Assembly: GCA_000597885.1 (NCBI GenBank)
Contig: CP004371.1
Coordinates: 1,178,001 to 1,242,000, forward strand
DNA length: 64,000 nucleotides
Origin: Flammeovirgaceae bacterium 311
GTDB lineage: Bacteria; Bacteroidota; Bacteroidia; Cytophagales; Cyclobacteriaceae
Reading direction: 5' to 3'
Shown piece by piece: positions 51,705 through 59,977 of this stretch; the first letter of the stretch is position 1; every line of letters starts with the position of its first letter. Made by a program: the position numbers and the translations under genes. The notes under the pieces are model-generated. The model was not told the origin of the DNA. It did not search any database and worked only from the letters and a program-made list of their open reading frames with translations.

Positions 51705-53285
51705 TTAGGCTTGTTTGAAGTATTCTTTGCCCCGGATATTCTTGTGAGGGGGTAGGGCTTGTTCCTTAGCAGATTCCAGCTGCAGCTCCACCATTTTATT
51801 TTCCAGCAGGTTGCGGACAAACTTGTAGGAGTAGCTCTGGTATGCTATAGCCATCTGGCAGGCCCTGGCAAAGGCGGCAGCATCCGAGTTGCGCTGCAGT
51901 CGCATTAAGCCATCACAGCTGCGGTAGAGTTGCTCTGGATATCGGTCTTGCTGGAATACCAGCTCCAGCAGCTGGTGCAGCTCATCAGAGCTCTCCTTAG
52001 CCTTCTGTAGGTAATACTGCGGGCTTCGTTCCAGGTAGTGGCGATGATGTGAGCAGAGGTGTTCCCTGTGGGTACTGTAGGCCCCCATACGCTGCTTGCG
52101 TTCATGAACAGCAATCTGCTTGCCTTGGCCATAGACATAGACCATAGAGCGGGTGTAGATCACCTTTACTCTGGTGCCGATGTAGGTGTAGGGAACACTG
52201 TAGTAGTGCTTATCTTCAGAGAGATAGATGTGGTTATTCTGGGCCACCTTCAGCTCCCGGTACTGCTTGAGCTCAAAGGCAGTATCTGGCAGTGGGCCCA
52301 GCAGGTGTTTTTCCTTGGCCAAGAATCTTTCCTCCCGGCAATAAGGCTTCTGTTGCATGCGTGTCTGGTTATGCTCCCGCACCTTCTCTTTGATGGCAAC
52401 ATTTAGCGAGACCAGATCAAAGAACTGCTGGTTACGCAGCTTAGCATACACCCGGCTGTAGATAAGCTTTACCTGATTTTCTACCAGTGCTTTGTCCTTT
52501 GGCTTACCGGCTCGTGCCGGAATAACAGTGGTGCTGTAGTGGTTGGCAAAGTCCTCTAAAGCTCTGTTGATGTCAGGTTCATAGCGGCTGGTTTTTACTA
52601 CAGCAGCCTTTAGATTATCCGGCACCAGTACCTGTGGCACACCTCCCAACTCCTGCAAACAGCAGTCAAGGGCATAGAGGAAGTCTATTATACTTTGACT
52701 CCTGACAGCCATGGCAAAGCTGTAGTCCGAGTAGGGAAGACAGGCGACAAACACCTGGCAGTAAATCACTTCTCCTGTCTCCCGGTCCACATAGAAGAGT
52801 TTTTTACCGGCAAAATCAATGAAAAGCTTCTCTGACGGTTTATGCTCCAGCACCATGGAAGGCCTGCGTGCAACCAGCTGTTGAGATAAATGAAAGCAAA
52901 ACTGGGTATAGCTGTAGCCTTTGGGATAATCCTGCTTATACTCCTGCCAGAGCAGGAGCTTATTTACTCCCTCTCGTTTTAGCTCTCTTGAAAAGTAATC
53001 CAACCTGCTTTTCAGATGCAGGAATCTGTCTTCTTTATAGGCAGGATTACCCGCATGGAATCTGGCTTCCAGCAGCGGATCTTCTAGCACTAGAAGATCT
53101 TCTACCGAACACTCCATCAGCGAGAGCTTGGAAAGATATGCCTTGACTGTGTTTTTGCTGATGCCCAGGCTGCGGGCGATGTACTTCTTTGCTTTTCCTT
53201 TTTGATGCAGGAGCAGCAGTTGTTTGATCTGGCTCATGGGCTTTGGTTTTCCTGCCATCGTCTCTGCTTTGGTGATACAGATCAC
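51705..53285 (-). CDS. istA: IstA, IS21 transposase (up to 526 aa)
   Basis: Helix-turn-helix in YIARSLGISKNTVKAYLSKL, then DDE catalytic residues in KLFIDFAGKKLFYVD, QVLVPDNLKAAV and KDKALVENQVKLIYSR. The translation begins at one of several Mets (MICITKAET, MAGKPKPM or MSQIKQL); MAGKPKPM is plausible. Full-length and intact, probably active with IstB. Confidence 0.95.
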   Translation of the reverse strand: MICITKAETMAGKPKPMSQIKQLLLLHQKGKAKKYIARSLGISKNTVKAYLSKLSLMECSVEDLLVLEDPLLEARFHAGNPAYKEDRFLHLKSRLDYFSRELKREGVNKLLLWQEYKQDYPKGYSYTQFCFHLSQQLVARRPSMVLEHKPSEKLFIDFAGKKLFYVDRETGEVIYCQVFVACLPYSDYSFAMAVRSQSIIDFLYALDCCLQELGGVPQVLVPDNLKAAVVKTSRYEPDINRALEDFANHYSTTVIPARAGKPKDKALVENQVKLIYSRVYAKLRNQQFFDLVSLNVAIKEKVREHNQTRMQQKPYCREERFLAKEKHLLGPLPDTAFELKQYRELKVAQNNHIYLSEDKHYYSVPYTYIGTRVKVIYTRSMVYVYGQGKQIAVHERKQRMGAYSTHREHLCSHHRHYLERSPQYYLQKAKESSDELHQLLELVFQQDRYPEQLYRSCDGLMRLQRNSDAAAFARACQMAIAYQSYSYKFVRNLLENKMVELQLESAKEQALPPHKNIRGKEYFKQA

Positions 53286-53475
53286 AAGGAACCAAAACCT
53301 GCTTTAACTACTCAATGAAGGGGTCAATATGCTCCGGAATCCGGAACAACTTCATCTAGTAGCAGGGGGTCAGCTTACGCCGGAATGTCAGAAATTACTT
53401 TAGGCAATCTCCTGTTTTACCAGCTCTTTTTTCAAACCCACAGAGGGGTCAACATGCTCCGGATTATCCAGTACC

Positions 53476-54042
53476 CTACAAAGCTAGCTCATCATATAGG
53501 CTTTCTATCTCCTCCTGCCGTATTCCGAGGTACCGTTTTGTTATGGCAAGTGAACTATGATTGAATAAGTCCATCAACATGAGTAGCACTTCACCTGAAA
53601 ATTGATGTTTTTCAGCGATCCGACGACCCGCAGTTTTACGGAAAGAGTGGGTAGATAAGTTGCGAACATTTAAGCTATACTTTACTTTGATATCTTTTAG
53701 AAGGCGGTTTAGATACTGAATGGAAAAATTCACAATAGGCTTATCAAGATCAGCAACTGACTCTTTAGCTACTGTTTTCACAACTGTAGACCGCAGCTCG
53801 TTATTAACTTTTATTCTCCTCACCTTACCAGTCTTAGTTTCCTGAATCTGCAACACCTCGTTATCTAAGATGTCTGCCCATGTAATCTTGGAGAAGTCAC
53901 TAAACCGCAAAAGTGTATTTACCGCCAGAGCTATTATCGTTGCATCCTTAAACCTGCCATCACGGGAGAGCTTCATCAGTAGAAGTTGGTATTGATCCCA
54001 GCTCAGGTGGTCGGCTGTAGTATACTGTCCTTTAAGTGCCAT
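53476..54042 (-). CDS. Catalytic-domain-only tyrosine recombinase (188 aa)
   Basis: All tyrosine-recombinase catalytic positions are recognisable: Arg in NTLLRFSDFSKI, Lys in QETKTGKVRRIKVN, His-x-x-Arg in THSFRKTAGRR, His in LFNHSSLAITKRY and the nucleophile Tyr in TKRYLGI. The N-terminal core-binding domain is absent, and the start ATG at 54042 has no open extension, so it is a natural short recombinase or a truncated one. It lacks the extra helix of IntI that I would expect. It lies directly upstream of the array and is a candidate, unproven, cassette recombinase. Confidence 0.8.
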   Translation of the reverse strand: MALKGQYTTADHLSWDQYQLLLMKLSRDGRFKDATIIALAVNTLLRFSDFSKITWADILDNEVLQIQETKTGKVRRIKVNNELRSTVVKTVAKESVADLDKPIVNFSIQYLNRLLKDIKVKYSLNVRNLSTHSFRKTAGRRIAEKHQFSGEVLLMLMDLFNHSSLAITKRYLGIRQEEIESLYDELAL

Positions 54043-54151
54043 GAAGTTTCATTTTTGTGAATATACAACATTTCTGAAACTAAAAAATACTCCATTTTTA
54101 GCCCTAATGGATGATTAGCTGAAAATCAGGTGTTTATTATTTTACTCTAGT

Positions 54152-54181
54152 TTCACTTTTTCTAAAAGTGAAACTAGGGAG
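54152..54181. repeat. Perfect inverted repeat upstream of recombinase
   Basis: Arms CTAGTTTCACTTTT and AAAAGTGAAACTAG are perfectly complementary around a TCT loop. About 110 bp upstream of the recombinase start. It could be a recombination site, operator or RNA hairpin; no T-tract, so not an obvious terminator. Confidence 0.8.
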
Positions 54182-54235
54182 GTGCAGCCAAAGACAACAA
54201 TCTGATTAGTTAAAATTCCTAAACTTTGCTAGCCA

Positions 54236-54263
54236 TGAAAAAGCCCCAGCCTGATAAGGGGCT
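54236..54263 (-). terminator. Intrinsic terminator
   Basis: Minus strand AGCCCCTTATCAGGCTGGGGCT followed by T-rich TTTTCAT. It would end transcription arriving from 54318-54575. A near-copy lies at 56664-56691. Confidence 0.7.
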
Positions 54264-54317
54264 AGGGCCTAAAAACCTAGGAGATGATTCCTATCAACCA
54301 CTTTGGCAATGGTTACT

Positions 54318-54575
54318 TTATATATCCTCTTTTACACCTTCCCCAGCACACTGGGCATGTGTGGCCCAGCACTCGGGGCAAATATGAAAACATTTATTAC
54401 CATTTCTAAATGTCAGGCAGGTTTCATCTACCATAAATCCACAAAGTGGCATATAGCAGGTATTACATTCAGCTCCCTTGACTGGGCTAAAAAAAAACCT
54501 TCTTCATTGAGCAATCTGGGAAAGTACTTGATCCTCCTCACCCGTCCCTCTGATTAAACAAAGACATTGCATCCC
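54318..54575 (-). pseudogene. Cys-rich protein remnant, paralogue of 57949-58206
   Basis: After several frameshifts the minus strand gives GWDAMSLFNQRDG, then CYMPLCGFMVDETCLTFRN and CFHICPECWATHAQCAGE, ending GVKEDI. The intact paralogue reads GWDAMPLTAEERN, LCYLCGYMVDDTCQTFINS, CFQICPECTTCWEG, GVKDDI. At least two stops and shifts show it is dead. The surrounding DNA (terminator, AAAACCTAGGAGATGAT block) is also duplicated. Confidence 0.75.
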
Positions 54576-54604
54576 AGCCCTACATTAGAGACAATGCCTA
54601 TATC

Positions 54605-55744
54605 TTAATAGTATAATATTTCCCTCCTTCCATTAATTACCCAATCATCTTCATTTATATTTTTAATTTCTTCCTCATAACTTTTTCGATCATAAGAAGA
54701 CTTTCGGCTTACGTACATCTCTCTTCGAATCCAGTTACCCTGCTTATCATAACGATACCGATTTATAAACCCTTGAGAAGAAACAATATCCCCATGCTCA
54801 TTATATATATATTCATCTATTTCAACAGATTTTCCTCGTACTGTTTTTTTCGAAATTAATTTCCCATCGTCTGTGTAGCTATATTCTTTCAAAACCTCTC
54901 CTTTCAGCAATTTTTCATTGTATAATGCATATGTTTTAATAAGGAGATTGTCCTTATACGTATATCTATGAATTGTATTATAAGCTAGATTTCCAACTGA
55001 GTCATAATCATGTTCCAAGAATTCAGTAACATTTCTATTATCATCCCAACGCCTTACATATTCATTTCTTAGGATCAACCTATTTTTGAAATTACCAGTT
55101 AAGGCTTTATTTGGTTTATATATAGATGTTAATTCATAACCTTTCCTTCTTAAACGTCGTGCGGCATGTTGTAACACTCCATTATCATCACTAGAGAATC
55201 TCCATGCAACACTATCACCCTCATATTCAAATTTGTCTTCACTGCCTGAACCATGCTTCCTCAAAACAAGTCGACCTTTACCATCATATGAAAATTTAGT
55301 TACCAAAACTGGCTTTTTACTTGGTTTATCTTCTGAATAGCTGTATGAAATCAGCTTGTCTAATTTATCATATTTATAAATGGTATATCCCTTTGTTCCA
55401 TCAGGGTAATATCTTATTTCCATGATCGTTCTCCTTTTTGAGTAAGTGACATCTCTAGTTATTCTACCATCCACGTAACTAATATTCTGAATTATTTCTC
55501 CTTTCTTATTTAGTTTGAAGTGTAAATGGATATCCTTATCCCAACTTATTCTTTTGATTTCCTTTACCTTGCCATTCAAACGTTCGTTCTGAAGCTCTTC
55601 ATAATATAATTCGTAATGACTTTTGATATCCATGATGTCGAAGTAATCAAAAGTGTGTACTCTATATCCATAATTATTAAACCTTTCCTGTGCAAATAAA
55701 TTACCACAAGATATGAGCAAACATAGAATCAAATAAATTTTCAT
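54605..55744 (-). CDS. Secreted YD-repeat-like protein (379 aa)
   Basis: Signal peptide ending SCGNLFAQ. From residue 75 the sequence is a series of RHS/YD-type repeats: RITRDVTYSKRR, TKFSYDGKGRLVL, EHDYDSVGNL, KEYSYTDDGKLIS, DEYIYNEHGDIV, NRYRYDKQGNWI. It lacks a C-terminal toxin domain and is much shorter than true Rhs proteins. Common in Bacteroidota as exported proteins of unknown function. Confidence 0.8.
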   Translation of the reverse strand: MKIYLILCLLISCGNLFAQERFNNYGYRVHTFDYFDIMDIKSHYELYYEELQNERLNGKVKEIKRISWDKDIHLHFKLNKKGEIIQNISYVDGRITRDVTYSKRRTIMEIRYYPDGTKGYTIYKYDKLDKLISYSYSEDKPSKKPVLVTKFSYDGKGRLVLRKHGSGSEDKFEYEGDSVAWRFSSDDNGVLQHAARRLRRKGYELTSIYKPNKALTGNFKNRLILRNEYVRRWDDNRNVTEFLEHDYDSVGNLAYNTIHRYTYKDNLLIKTYALYNEKLLKGEVLKEYSYTDDGKLISKKTVRGKSVEIDEYIYNEHGDIVSSQGFINRYRYDKQGNWIRREMYVSRKSSYDRKSYEEEIKNINEDDWVINGRREILYY

Positions 55745-55832
55745 TTTTACGTTTTTAATGTAAATTCAAATTTAAAAAGATAGTATTTTATAAAACAACA
55801 GATTTTCAGAGATAAGGTACTGTATAAAAGAT

Positions 55833-56084
55833 TTAAGGCTGGCGGGTTATTTCACAACAATTCATATAAACTGGCTTCATAACTTCCAAAAAAGATTTTG
55901 AACCCTTTGGGCTGGCATCTATTACCAAACCTAATCGTTTCAAATGATCTAGCACCAGCTTGGCAATACACGTTTCTTTATCAACTTCAAGTTTTGAATA
56001 TTTACTAACGGCCACACCATAAGTCAGCAGATGCTCACTATCATCAGCTATTTTGAGCTGGCTGATAATATACTCATATATCTT
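55833..56084 (-). CDS. Uncertain small ORF (up to 83 codons)
   Basis: Open minus-strand frame from about 56084 to 55833; an ATG is available only at 56015 (MAVSKYSKLEVDKETC). LVLDHLKRLGLVIDAS near the middle resembles IRKVLKSLGLVVHPV in the ORF at 61341-61484, hinting at a small repeated family. No strong evidence for expression. Confidence 0.35.
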   Translation of the reverse strand, partial: KIYEYIISQLKIADDSEHLLTYGVAVSKYSKLEVDKETCIAKLVLDHLKRLGLVIDASPKGSKSFLEVMKPVYMNCCEITRQP

Positions 56085-56663
56085 CTATCACTTCGCCCAA
56101 TACGTACTGTAAGTTTGATTAGGAGAATAAGCTTTGTTCTAATTGATGACAATAATCAAACATAAAAATTTATTTCCTGAACGTATATGTATAAAATACT
56201 CTGCTATTGGTAGTCTAATTTTCTTAATTTAGTTTTGCATACCCGAACCAATCAAAAATCTAACGTAACAAGCTCAATATTTTCTTAGAATAGTACAAGC
56301 ACCCAGTTATGTCCATAATGACGCTTGTTGTTACTGCTTGTTTACCAGTGATTTCAGTTTAAGTAAAACCTAATCCTGCATTCCATCTAATATACCAGAT
56401 GTTTGTCTGTTTTTGGGCTAATAAGCTTAGGCTACAGAGTGCAATTACAGAAAATAAGCAATCTTCTTCATGTAGTAGTGTAGTACTAAAGGTAAGGATT
56501 GAGCTGTCATCCAGCATACATCCGTTGAGCAAACTTACTTCTAATTCCTCGCTGCTTAAATATCAGCTCATGATAAAAGCATTGTCACAACTCTATGAAA
56601 ACAGCATTTGTAAGATAACAAAAGAGAGCGCCAAAGCCATAAAGCTATTTTTTGAAGTGTCAT
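56085..56663. other. Intergenic region without convincing genes
   Basis: About 580 bp. A plus-strand 88-codon ORF at 56399 lacks supporting features and lies against the strand of its neighbours. AT-rich stretches near 56160-56300 could hold promoters. No attC, intron or IS end recognised. Confidence 0.5.
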
Positions 56664-56691
56664 GAAAAAACCCTAGCCTGATGAGGGGCTA
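56664..56691 (-). terminator. Terminator-like hairpin cut off from its operon by IS630
   Basis: AGCCCCTCATCAGGCTAGGG with downstream T run (TTTTTTCAT on minus strand). The IS630 element sits directly on its upstream side (TA at 56690-56691). Homologous to 54236-54263. Confidence 0.6.
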
Positions 56692-57895
56692 GTACTTCAG
56701 CATCTTAATTCATAGAACTAAAGATGCATTAAACTGTTGATTGTGATAAAGTTGCGGGAGCATGAGCAGGGAAGTTACTTTATCGACATCAGAAAAGGAG
56801 TATTTACAGGGGATACTAAAGAAGGGCAGGCATTCTGTTCGGAAAGTAAAACGCGCCAGGATACTTCTCCTTTTATCAAGAGGAATGAGTGCAGAAGAGA
56901 TAGCTTCTAAAGCAGATGTAGTTTTATCAACGGTTTATAAGATCTGGAACAGATATTTAGAAGTGGGTAAGGATGCCAAAGAGGCTATTGAAGAAAAACC
57001 TCGTTCAGGTCAGCCGCCCAAGCTCACTTATGAGGTGAAGGCAAAGATTACCGCCCTTGCCTGCAGCGATCCTCCTGAGGGTAATGAATACTGGACTCTT
57101 CAGATGATTTGTGATAAAGTGGTAGAGTTGGGGTATGTTGAGAAGATTTCTACAGAGCCAGTGAGGAAGTATTTGAAAAAAAGCTCATCAAGCCCTGGCA
57201 AAAGAAGCAATGGGTTATCGGGCAAATAGATGAAGAATATATTAGCAGGATGGAAGCAGTGCTGGACACCTACCAAAGAGATGCTGAACCTGGAGAAGTA
57301 AGGCTATGCCTGGATGAGCGGCCATGCCAACTCCTGGAAGATGTAAGGGAGCCTCTGCCTATGAAAGAAGGCAGATCCCGCAAACAGGACAGTGAGTACA
57401 AAAGGAATGGCGTATGCAACATCTTCTTGGCCTATGACATGGATAAAGCAGAGCGCTACTGCCAAACCACAGTAAGAAGAACAAAGGCAGACTTTGCCCT
57501 TTTTCTTGATAGGCTCCTTACGGAGAAGTACCCTGATGCCAGCAAGGTCACAATCGTGCTGGACAACCTTAACATCCATGGCTACGGCTCTTTCTTTGCT
57601 GCCCTACCCGAAAAAAGAGCTATGGAACTAAGGGAAAAAATCAGCTTCTGCTACACTCCTAAGCATGGAAGCTGGCTCAACATGGCAGAAATTGAATTCT
57701 CCGCTCTGAGCCGCCAGTGCCTAAAGCAAAGAATAGGATCAATTAATAAAATGAAAAGAATAGTCGAAGCCTGGCAGCAACAGCGAAATCAGCGAAAAGT
57801 AAAAATATGCTGGAGCTTTACCTCCAACGATGCGCACCAAACCTTTAAGAAATTTTACCCTGAAGTGGAGTTCGAAAATTAAAATGTTACAGTAC
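56692..57895 (+). mobile_element. IS630-family insertion sequence (1204 bp)
   Basis: Terminal repeats GTACTTCAGCATCTTAATTC and (reverse complement) GTACTGTAACATTTTAATT, with TA target duplication at 56690-56691 and 57896-57897. Removing it rebuilds GGGGCTAGGGCTAAAAACC, which matches the uninterrupted paralogous site at 54257-54277. Confidence 0.9.
56762..57882 (+). CDS. IS630 transposase in two frames, probable -1 frameshift
   Basis: OrfA (56762-57229): HTH region (SRGMSAEEIASKADVVLSTV) and PRSGQPPKLT linker. OrfB (57250-57882): DDE residues in LCLDERPCQLL, IVLDNLNIHGYGSF and GSWLNMAEIEFSALSR. The frames join at a run of seven A then G (TTGAAAAAAAGC near 57173-57184), a classic slippery site; slipping back one base gives LKKKLIKPWQKKQWVIG and joins OrfB. 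Programmed frameshifting is common in IS630, so the element is likely functional. Confidence 0.85.
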
Positions 57896-57948
57896 TAGGG
57901 CTAAAAACCTAGGAGATGATTTCTATAAAACATTTGGCAATGGTTACC

Positions 57949-58206
57949 TTATATATCATCTTTCACCCCTTCCCAGCACGTGGTACACTCGGGGCAAATT
58001 TGAAAACACGTATGGCTATTTATAAATGTCTGGCAGGTATCATCCACCATGTATCCACACAGGTAGCATAGGCTTGGCACTAAACCCAGCTCTCTTTTTG
58101 GCTCTAGTGATAACTGAAATCTTTCTTCAGCGAATATTCTAGGTAGATTGCTAATCCTCCTATTTCGCTCCTCTGCCGTCAAAGGCATAGCATCCCAGCC
58201 CCTCAT
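57949..58206 (-). CDS. Cysteine-rich small protein (85 aa)
   Basis: CYLCGYMVDDTC and CFQICPECTTC give at least six Cys in a probable zinc-binding arrangement. Starts MRGWDAMPLTAEERNRR; its ATG overlaps the stop of the upstream 72-aa gene (ATGA at 58203-58206). A frameshifted paralogue is at 54318-54575. Function unknown. Confidence 0.75.
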   Translation of the reverse strand: MRGWDAMPLTAEERNRRISNLPRIFAEERFQLSLEPKRELGLVPSLCYLCGYMVDDTCQTFINSHTCFQICPECTTCWEGVKDDI

Positions 58207-58421
58207 ATAACTTCATTTTCTTTTTTATGGGGCACACTATCAGTGGCTTCACCAGTTCCATCACTCTTTTCGTGGAGTCGCTTTGCGTAATGCTTTACGA
58301 TCATCGAGAGTAGCTCTTTTTTTGATAAGTACTTACCCGATCCTGACTTTAAATTAAGCTTCATCCGAAGCAGGTCTAGCAATAGAAAGGCTTCGCGGTC
58401 AATTTTTACGCTTATGTCCAT
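58203..58421 (-). CDS. Small basic protein (72 aa)
   Basis: MDISVKIDREAFLLLDLLRM, then KYLSKKELLSMIVKHYAKRLHE; helical and basic, and could be a DNA-binding or regulatory protein of the ribbon-helix-helix kind, but no motif is decisive. First gene of a two-gene operon with 57949-58206. Confidence 0.6.
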   Translation of the reverse strand: MDISVKIDREAFLLLDLLRMKLNLKSGSGKYLSKKELLSMIVKHYAKRLHEKSDGTGEATDSVPHKKENEVI

Positions 58422-58452
58422 CTCTTAAGTGGCTTTTGACTATATATAATTT

Positions 58453-58484
58453 GGCGGTGGCCACATTACTACTTTGCCACCGCC
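58453..58484 (-). terminator. Strong hairpin, terminator of 58493 gene
   Basis: GGCGGTGGC and GCCACCGCC form a perfect 9 bp stem 9 bp downstream of the stop; the tract after it (AAATTATATATAG on minus) is AT-rich rather than a pure T run. Confidence 0.65.
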
Positions 58485-58492
58485 CTTTATCA

Positions 58493-59047
58493 TCAAAAGG
58501 GTAGATCATCTCCATCATCATCTGTATGATTTGACAAGTTCCTTCTGCATTTTATCTCCTCATTACTTAAAGGCTTACAGGAAGCACAAAACCATGAATC
58601 TGATGAGTTACTTGAAACTTCAAACTCATACGCCAAAGGTTGCTCCCCTCGAAGATATTTCAAGTAATCCTTGGTGATATCAGTCTCTTTGATCATACCT
58701 ACTTTATATAAATCACTTCCTTCACCCATCGCGTCTTCTGCATCCCACACTACCCGAATATAATTATGAGTACCTTTGACGTAATTGCAAGAAAGGAGTC
58801 CTTTAGGGTAATAGTTATATTCAAAGCAATCTCTGCCATTGTAGCACATGCTTTCATAACTACCATATGGATTGTGACATTCACAATCATACCATCCGCT
58901 TATATCATGATAGCCATTATCACTTCCATCATAGAACCAATGTATTTTTTCCCTTTTATACTTGGATGCCGCAGCTATGTAATAGCGGTTTTCTTTGGTA
59001 GCCTTATCTGCTAAGACTATAAATTTTGATTTTCTAAATCTTTTCAT
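58493..59047 (-). CDS. Hypothetical cysteine-rich protein (184 aa)
   Basis: Start taken at 59047 (MKRFRKSKFIVLADKATKEN). Central YDCECHNPYGSYESMCYNG and C-terminal WFCASCKPLSNEEIKCRR suggest metal binding. No family recognised. It has the conserved 31 bp promoter-like element at 59129-59159 and its own terminator. Confidence 0.65.
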   Translation of the reverse strand: MKRFRKSKFIVLADKATKENRYYIAAASKYKREKIHWFYDGSDNGYHDISGWYDCECHNPYGSYESMCYNGRDCFEYNYYPKGLLSCNYVKGTHNYIRVVWDAEDAMGEGSDLYKVGMIKETDITKDYLKYLRGEQPLAYEFEVSSNSSDSWFCASCKPLSNEEIKCRRNLSNHTDDDGDDLPF

Positions 59048-59128
59048 TTTAATAGATATTTTGCTCTGGGGTTTATGAATTAAGTTGTTGAGCATTTAAT
59101 AGCTTAGGTATGTTTAAGCCATCTATCT

Positions 59129-59159
59129 ATTATAGAAGCCGAGTAGCCAAATGTTTACT
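59129..59159 (-). promoter_or_regulatory. Shared 31-bp promoter-like element, copy D
   Basis: Minus strand AGTAAACATTTGGCTACTCG then CTTCTATAAT. Ends AGTAAA and TATAAT are 31 bp apart exactly as in three other copies (59785, 62736, 63372). Confidence 0.65.
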
Positions 59160-59214
59160 CTCCGCTGGCACTTTATTTTCCCAATTCATGGATGGATACT
59201 CTCTGAATGAGACA

Positions 59215-59245
59215 CAAAAAAGCCTGTCTCTATTACAGGACAGGC
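59215..59245 (-). terminator. Intrinsic terminator of 59257 gene
   Basis: Stem GCCTGTC/GACAGGC with loop CTGTAATAGA and downstream TTTTTTGTGT on the minus strand. Confidence 0.85.
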
Positions 59246-59256
59246 GCAAAAATCCT

Positions 59257-59733
59257 CTATACAAAGTGCACGAAATTTTTTGACTGAATATCTTTTATGA
59301 TGATTGATGATGCGTCTAACGGTACAACTACAGGTTCGAGATCATCATCTGCCCTTGTTATAGCTTGATAAAGCTTAGCACCTTTCGCTTTAGATTTTTG
59401 ACGCATGGTCTTGTAAAACATCTTTCTTCTCTTCTCACACTCAAGGAGATCTGCTAACTCAGGAATGGATTCAAGTAGTTCATATCTGAATGACGTATAC
59501 TTATTATCTCTGTAGAAGTATTTCGCTATGCGTAGTATAGCCTGCTGATCATTTGTCCAACCACTACCCTCTCCTATGAAAATTATTCCCAATTCAGAAA
59601 GTTTGGAGGCACTGACCTCCTCCCCAATGATTTCCGTCCATCCCCGCTTTATCACTGTCTCAAAAGCTTCTACAGAGGTAGGATTTCCATTTATATCTAC
59701 AGCGCGATAAAATTCAACTTCTAGTAGTTCCAT
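59257..59733 (-). CDS. Hypothetical soluble protein (158 aa)
   Basis: MELLEVEFYRAVDINGNPTS, TEIIGEEVSASKLSELG and CEKRRKMFYKTMRQKSKAKG. No signal peptide, family unknown. Monocistronic with the 31 bp element upstream (59785-59815) and a terminator downstream. Confidence 0.65.
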   Translation of the reverse strand: MELLEVEFYRAVDINGNPTSVEAFETVIKRGWTEIIGEEVSASKLSELGIIFIGEGSGWTNDQQAILRIAKYFYRDNKYTSFRYELLESIPELADLLECEKRRKMFYKTMRQKSKAKGAKLYQAITRADDDLEPVVVPLDASSIIIKDIQSKNFVHFV

Positions 59734-59784
59734 TTCAATAAATATTTAATGTTAATTGCAAGCCATTACTAGCTCCTTCTAACC

Positions 59785-59815
59785 ATTATAGAATCGAGAA
59801 ATGCGAATGTTTACT
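59785..59815 (-). promoter_or_regulatory. Shared 31-bp promoter-like element, copy C
   Basis: Minus strand AGTAAACATTCGCATTTCTC then GATTCTATAAT; same AGTAAA to TATAAT spacing as the other copies. Confidence 0.7.
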
Positions 59816-59859
59816 GTTGTCAGCAAACTTTTTAAGCTTTTTTCTGGAAAGAGCGCAAA

Positions 59860-59967
59860 TGGCCACTAAAAAGCCTGCCCTTCACTGGAGTTGGTTGAAA
59901 GTGAATAAAGTTTACCGCCTGCACCAGAATGGTTGAGGGAGTTGTGCAACAGCTACTGTTGTTAAGT
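59860..59967. repeat. Isolated attC-like site outside the array
   Basis: CACTGGAGTTGGTTGAAAGT and GTGCAACAGCTACTGTTG with right core GTTAAGT (59961-59967), almost the same sequence as the site at 27585-27708. It lies just 3' of gene 59978-60445, as in the array. Confidence 0.65.
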
Positions 59968-59977
59968 TTAGTTTATT

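Larger units (their letters stand above)
50882..53470 (-). mobile_element. IS21-family insertion sequence (2589 bp)
   Basis: Ends TGGATATTTCGGTAATGCTG and (reverse complement of the right end) TGGATAATCCGGAGCATGTT, followed by repeated GACCCC stretches. Flanking GTACC at 50877-50881 and 53471-53475 is a 5 bp target duplication. Carries istA and istB on the minus strand. Inserted 1-6 bp after the stop of the tyrosine recombinase. Confidence 0.9.

Noticed and set aside
53476-54042. Calling the tyrosine recombinase IntI
   Set aside because: It is only 188 aa, with no N-terminal domain and no visible IntI-specific insertion; the position is suggestive but not sufficient for the name.
56399-56665. 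Plus-strand 88-codon ORF
   Set aside because: No motif, wrong strand for the neighbourhood, low-complexity Ser-rich start; not supported.
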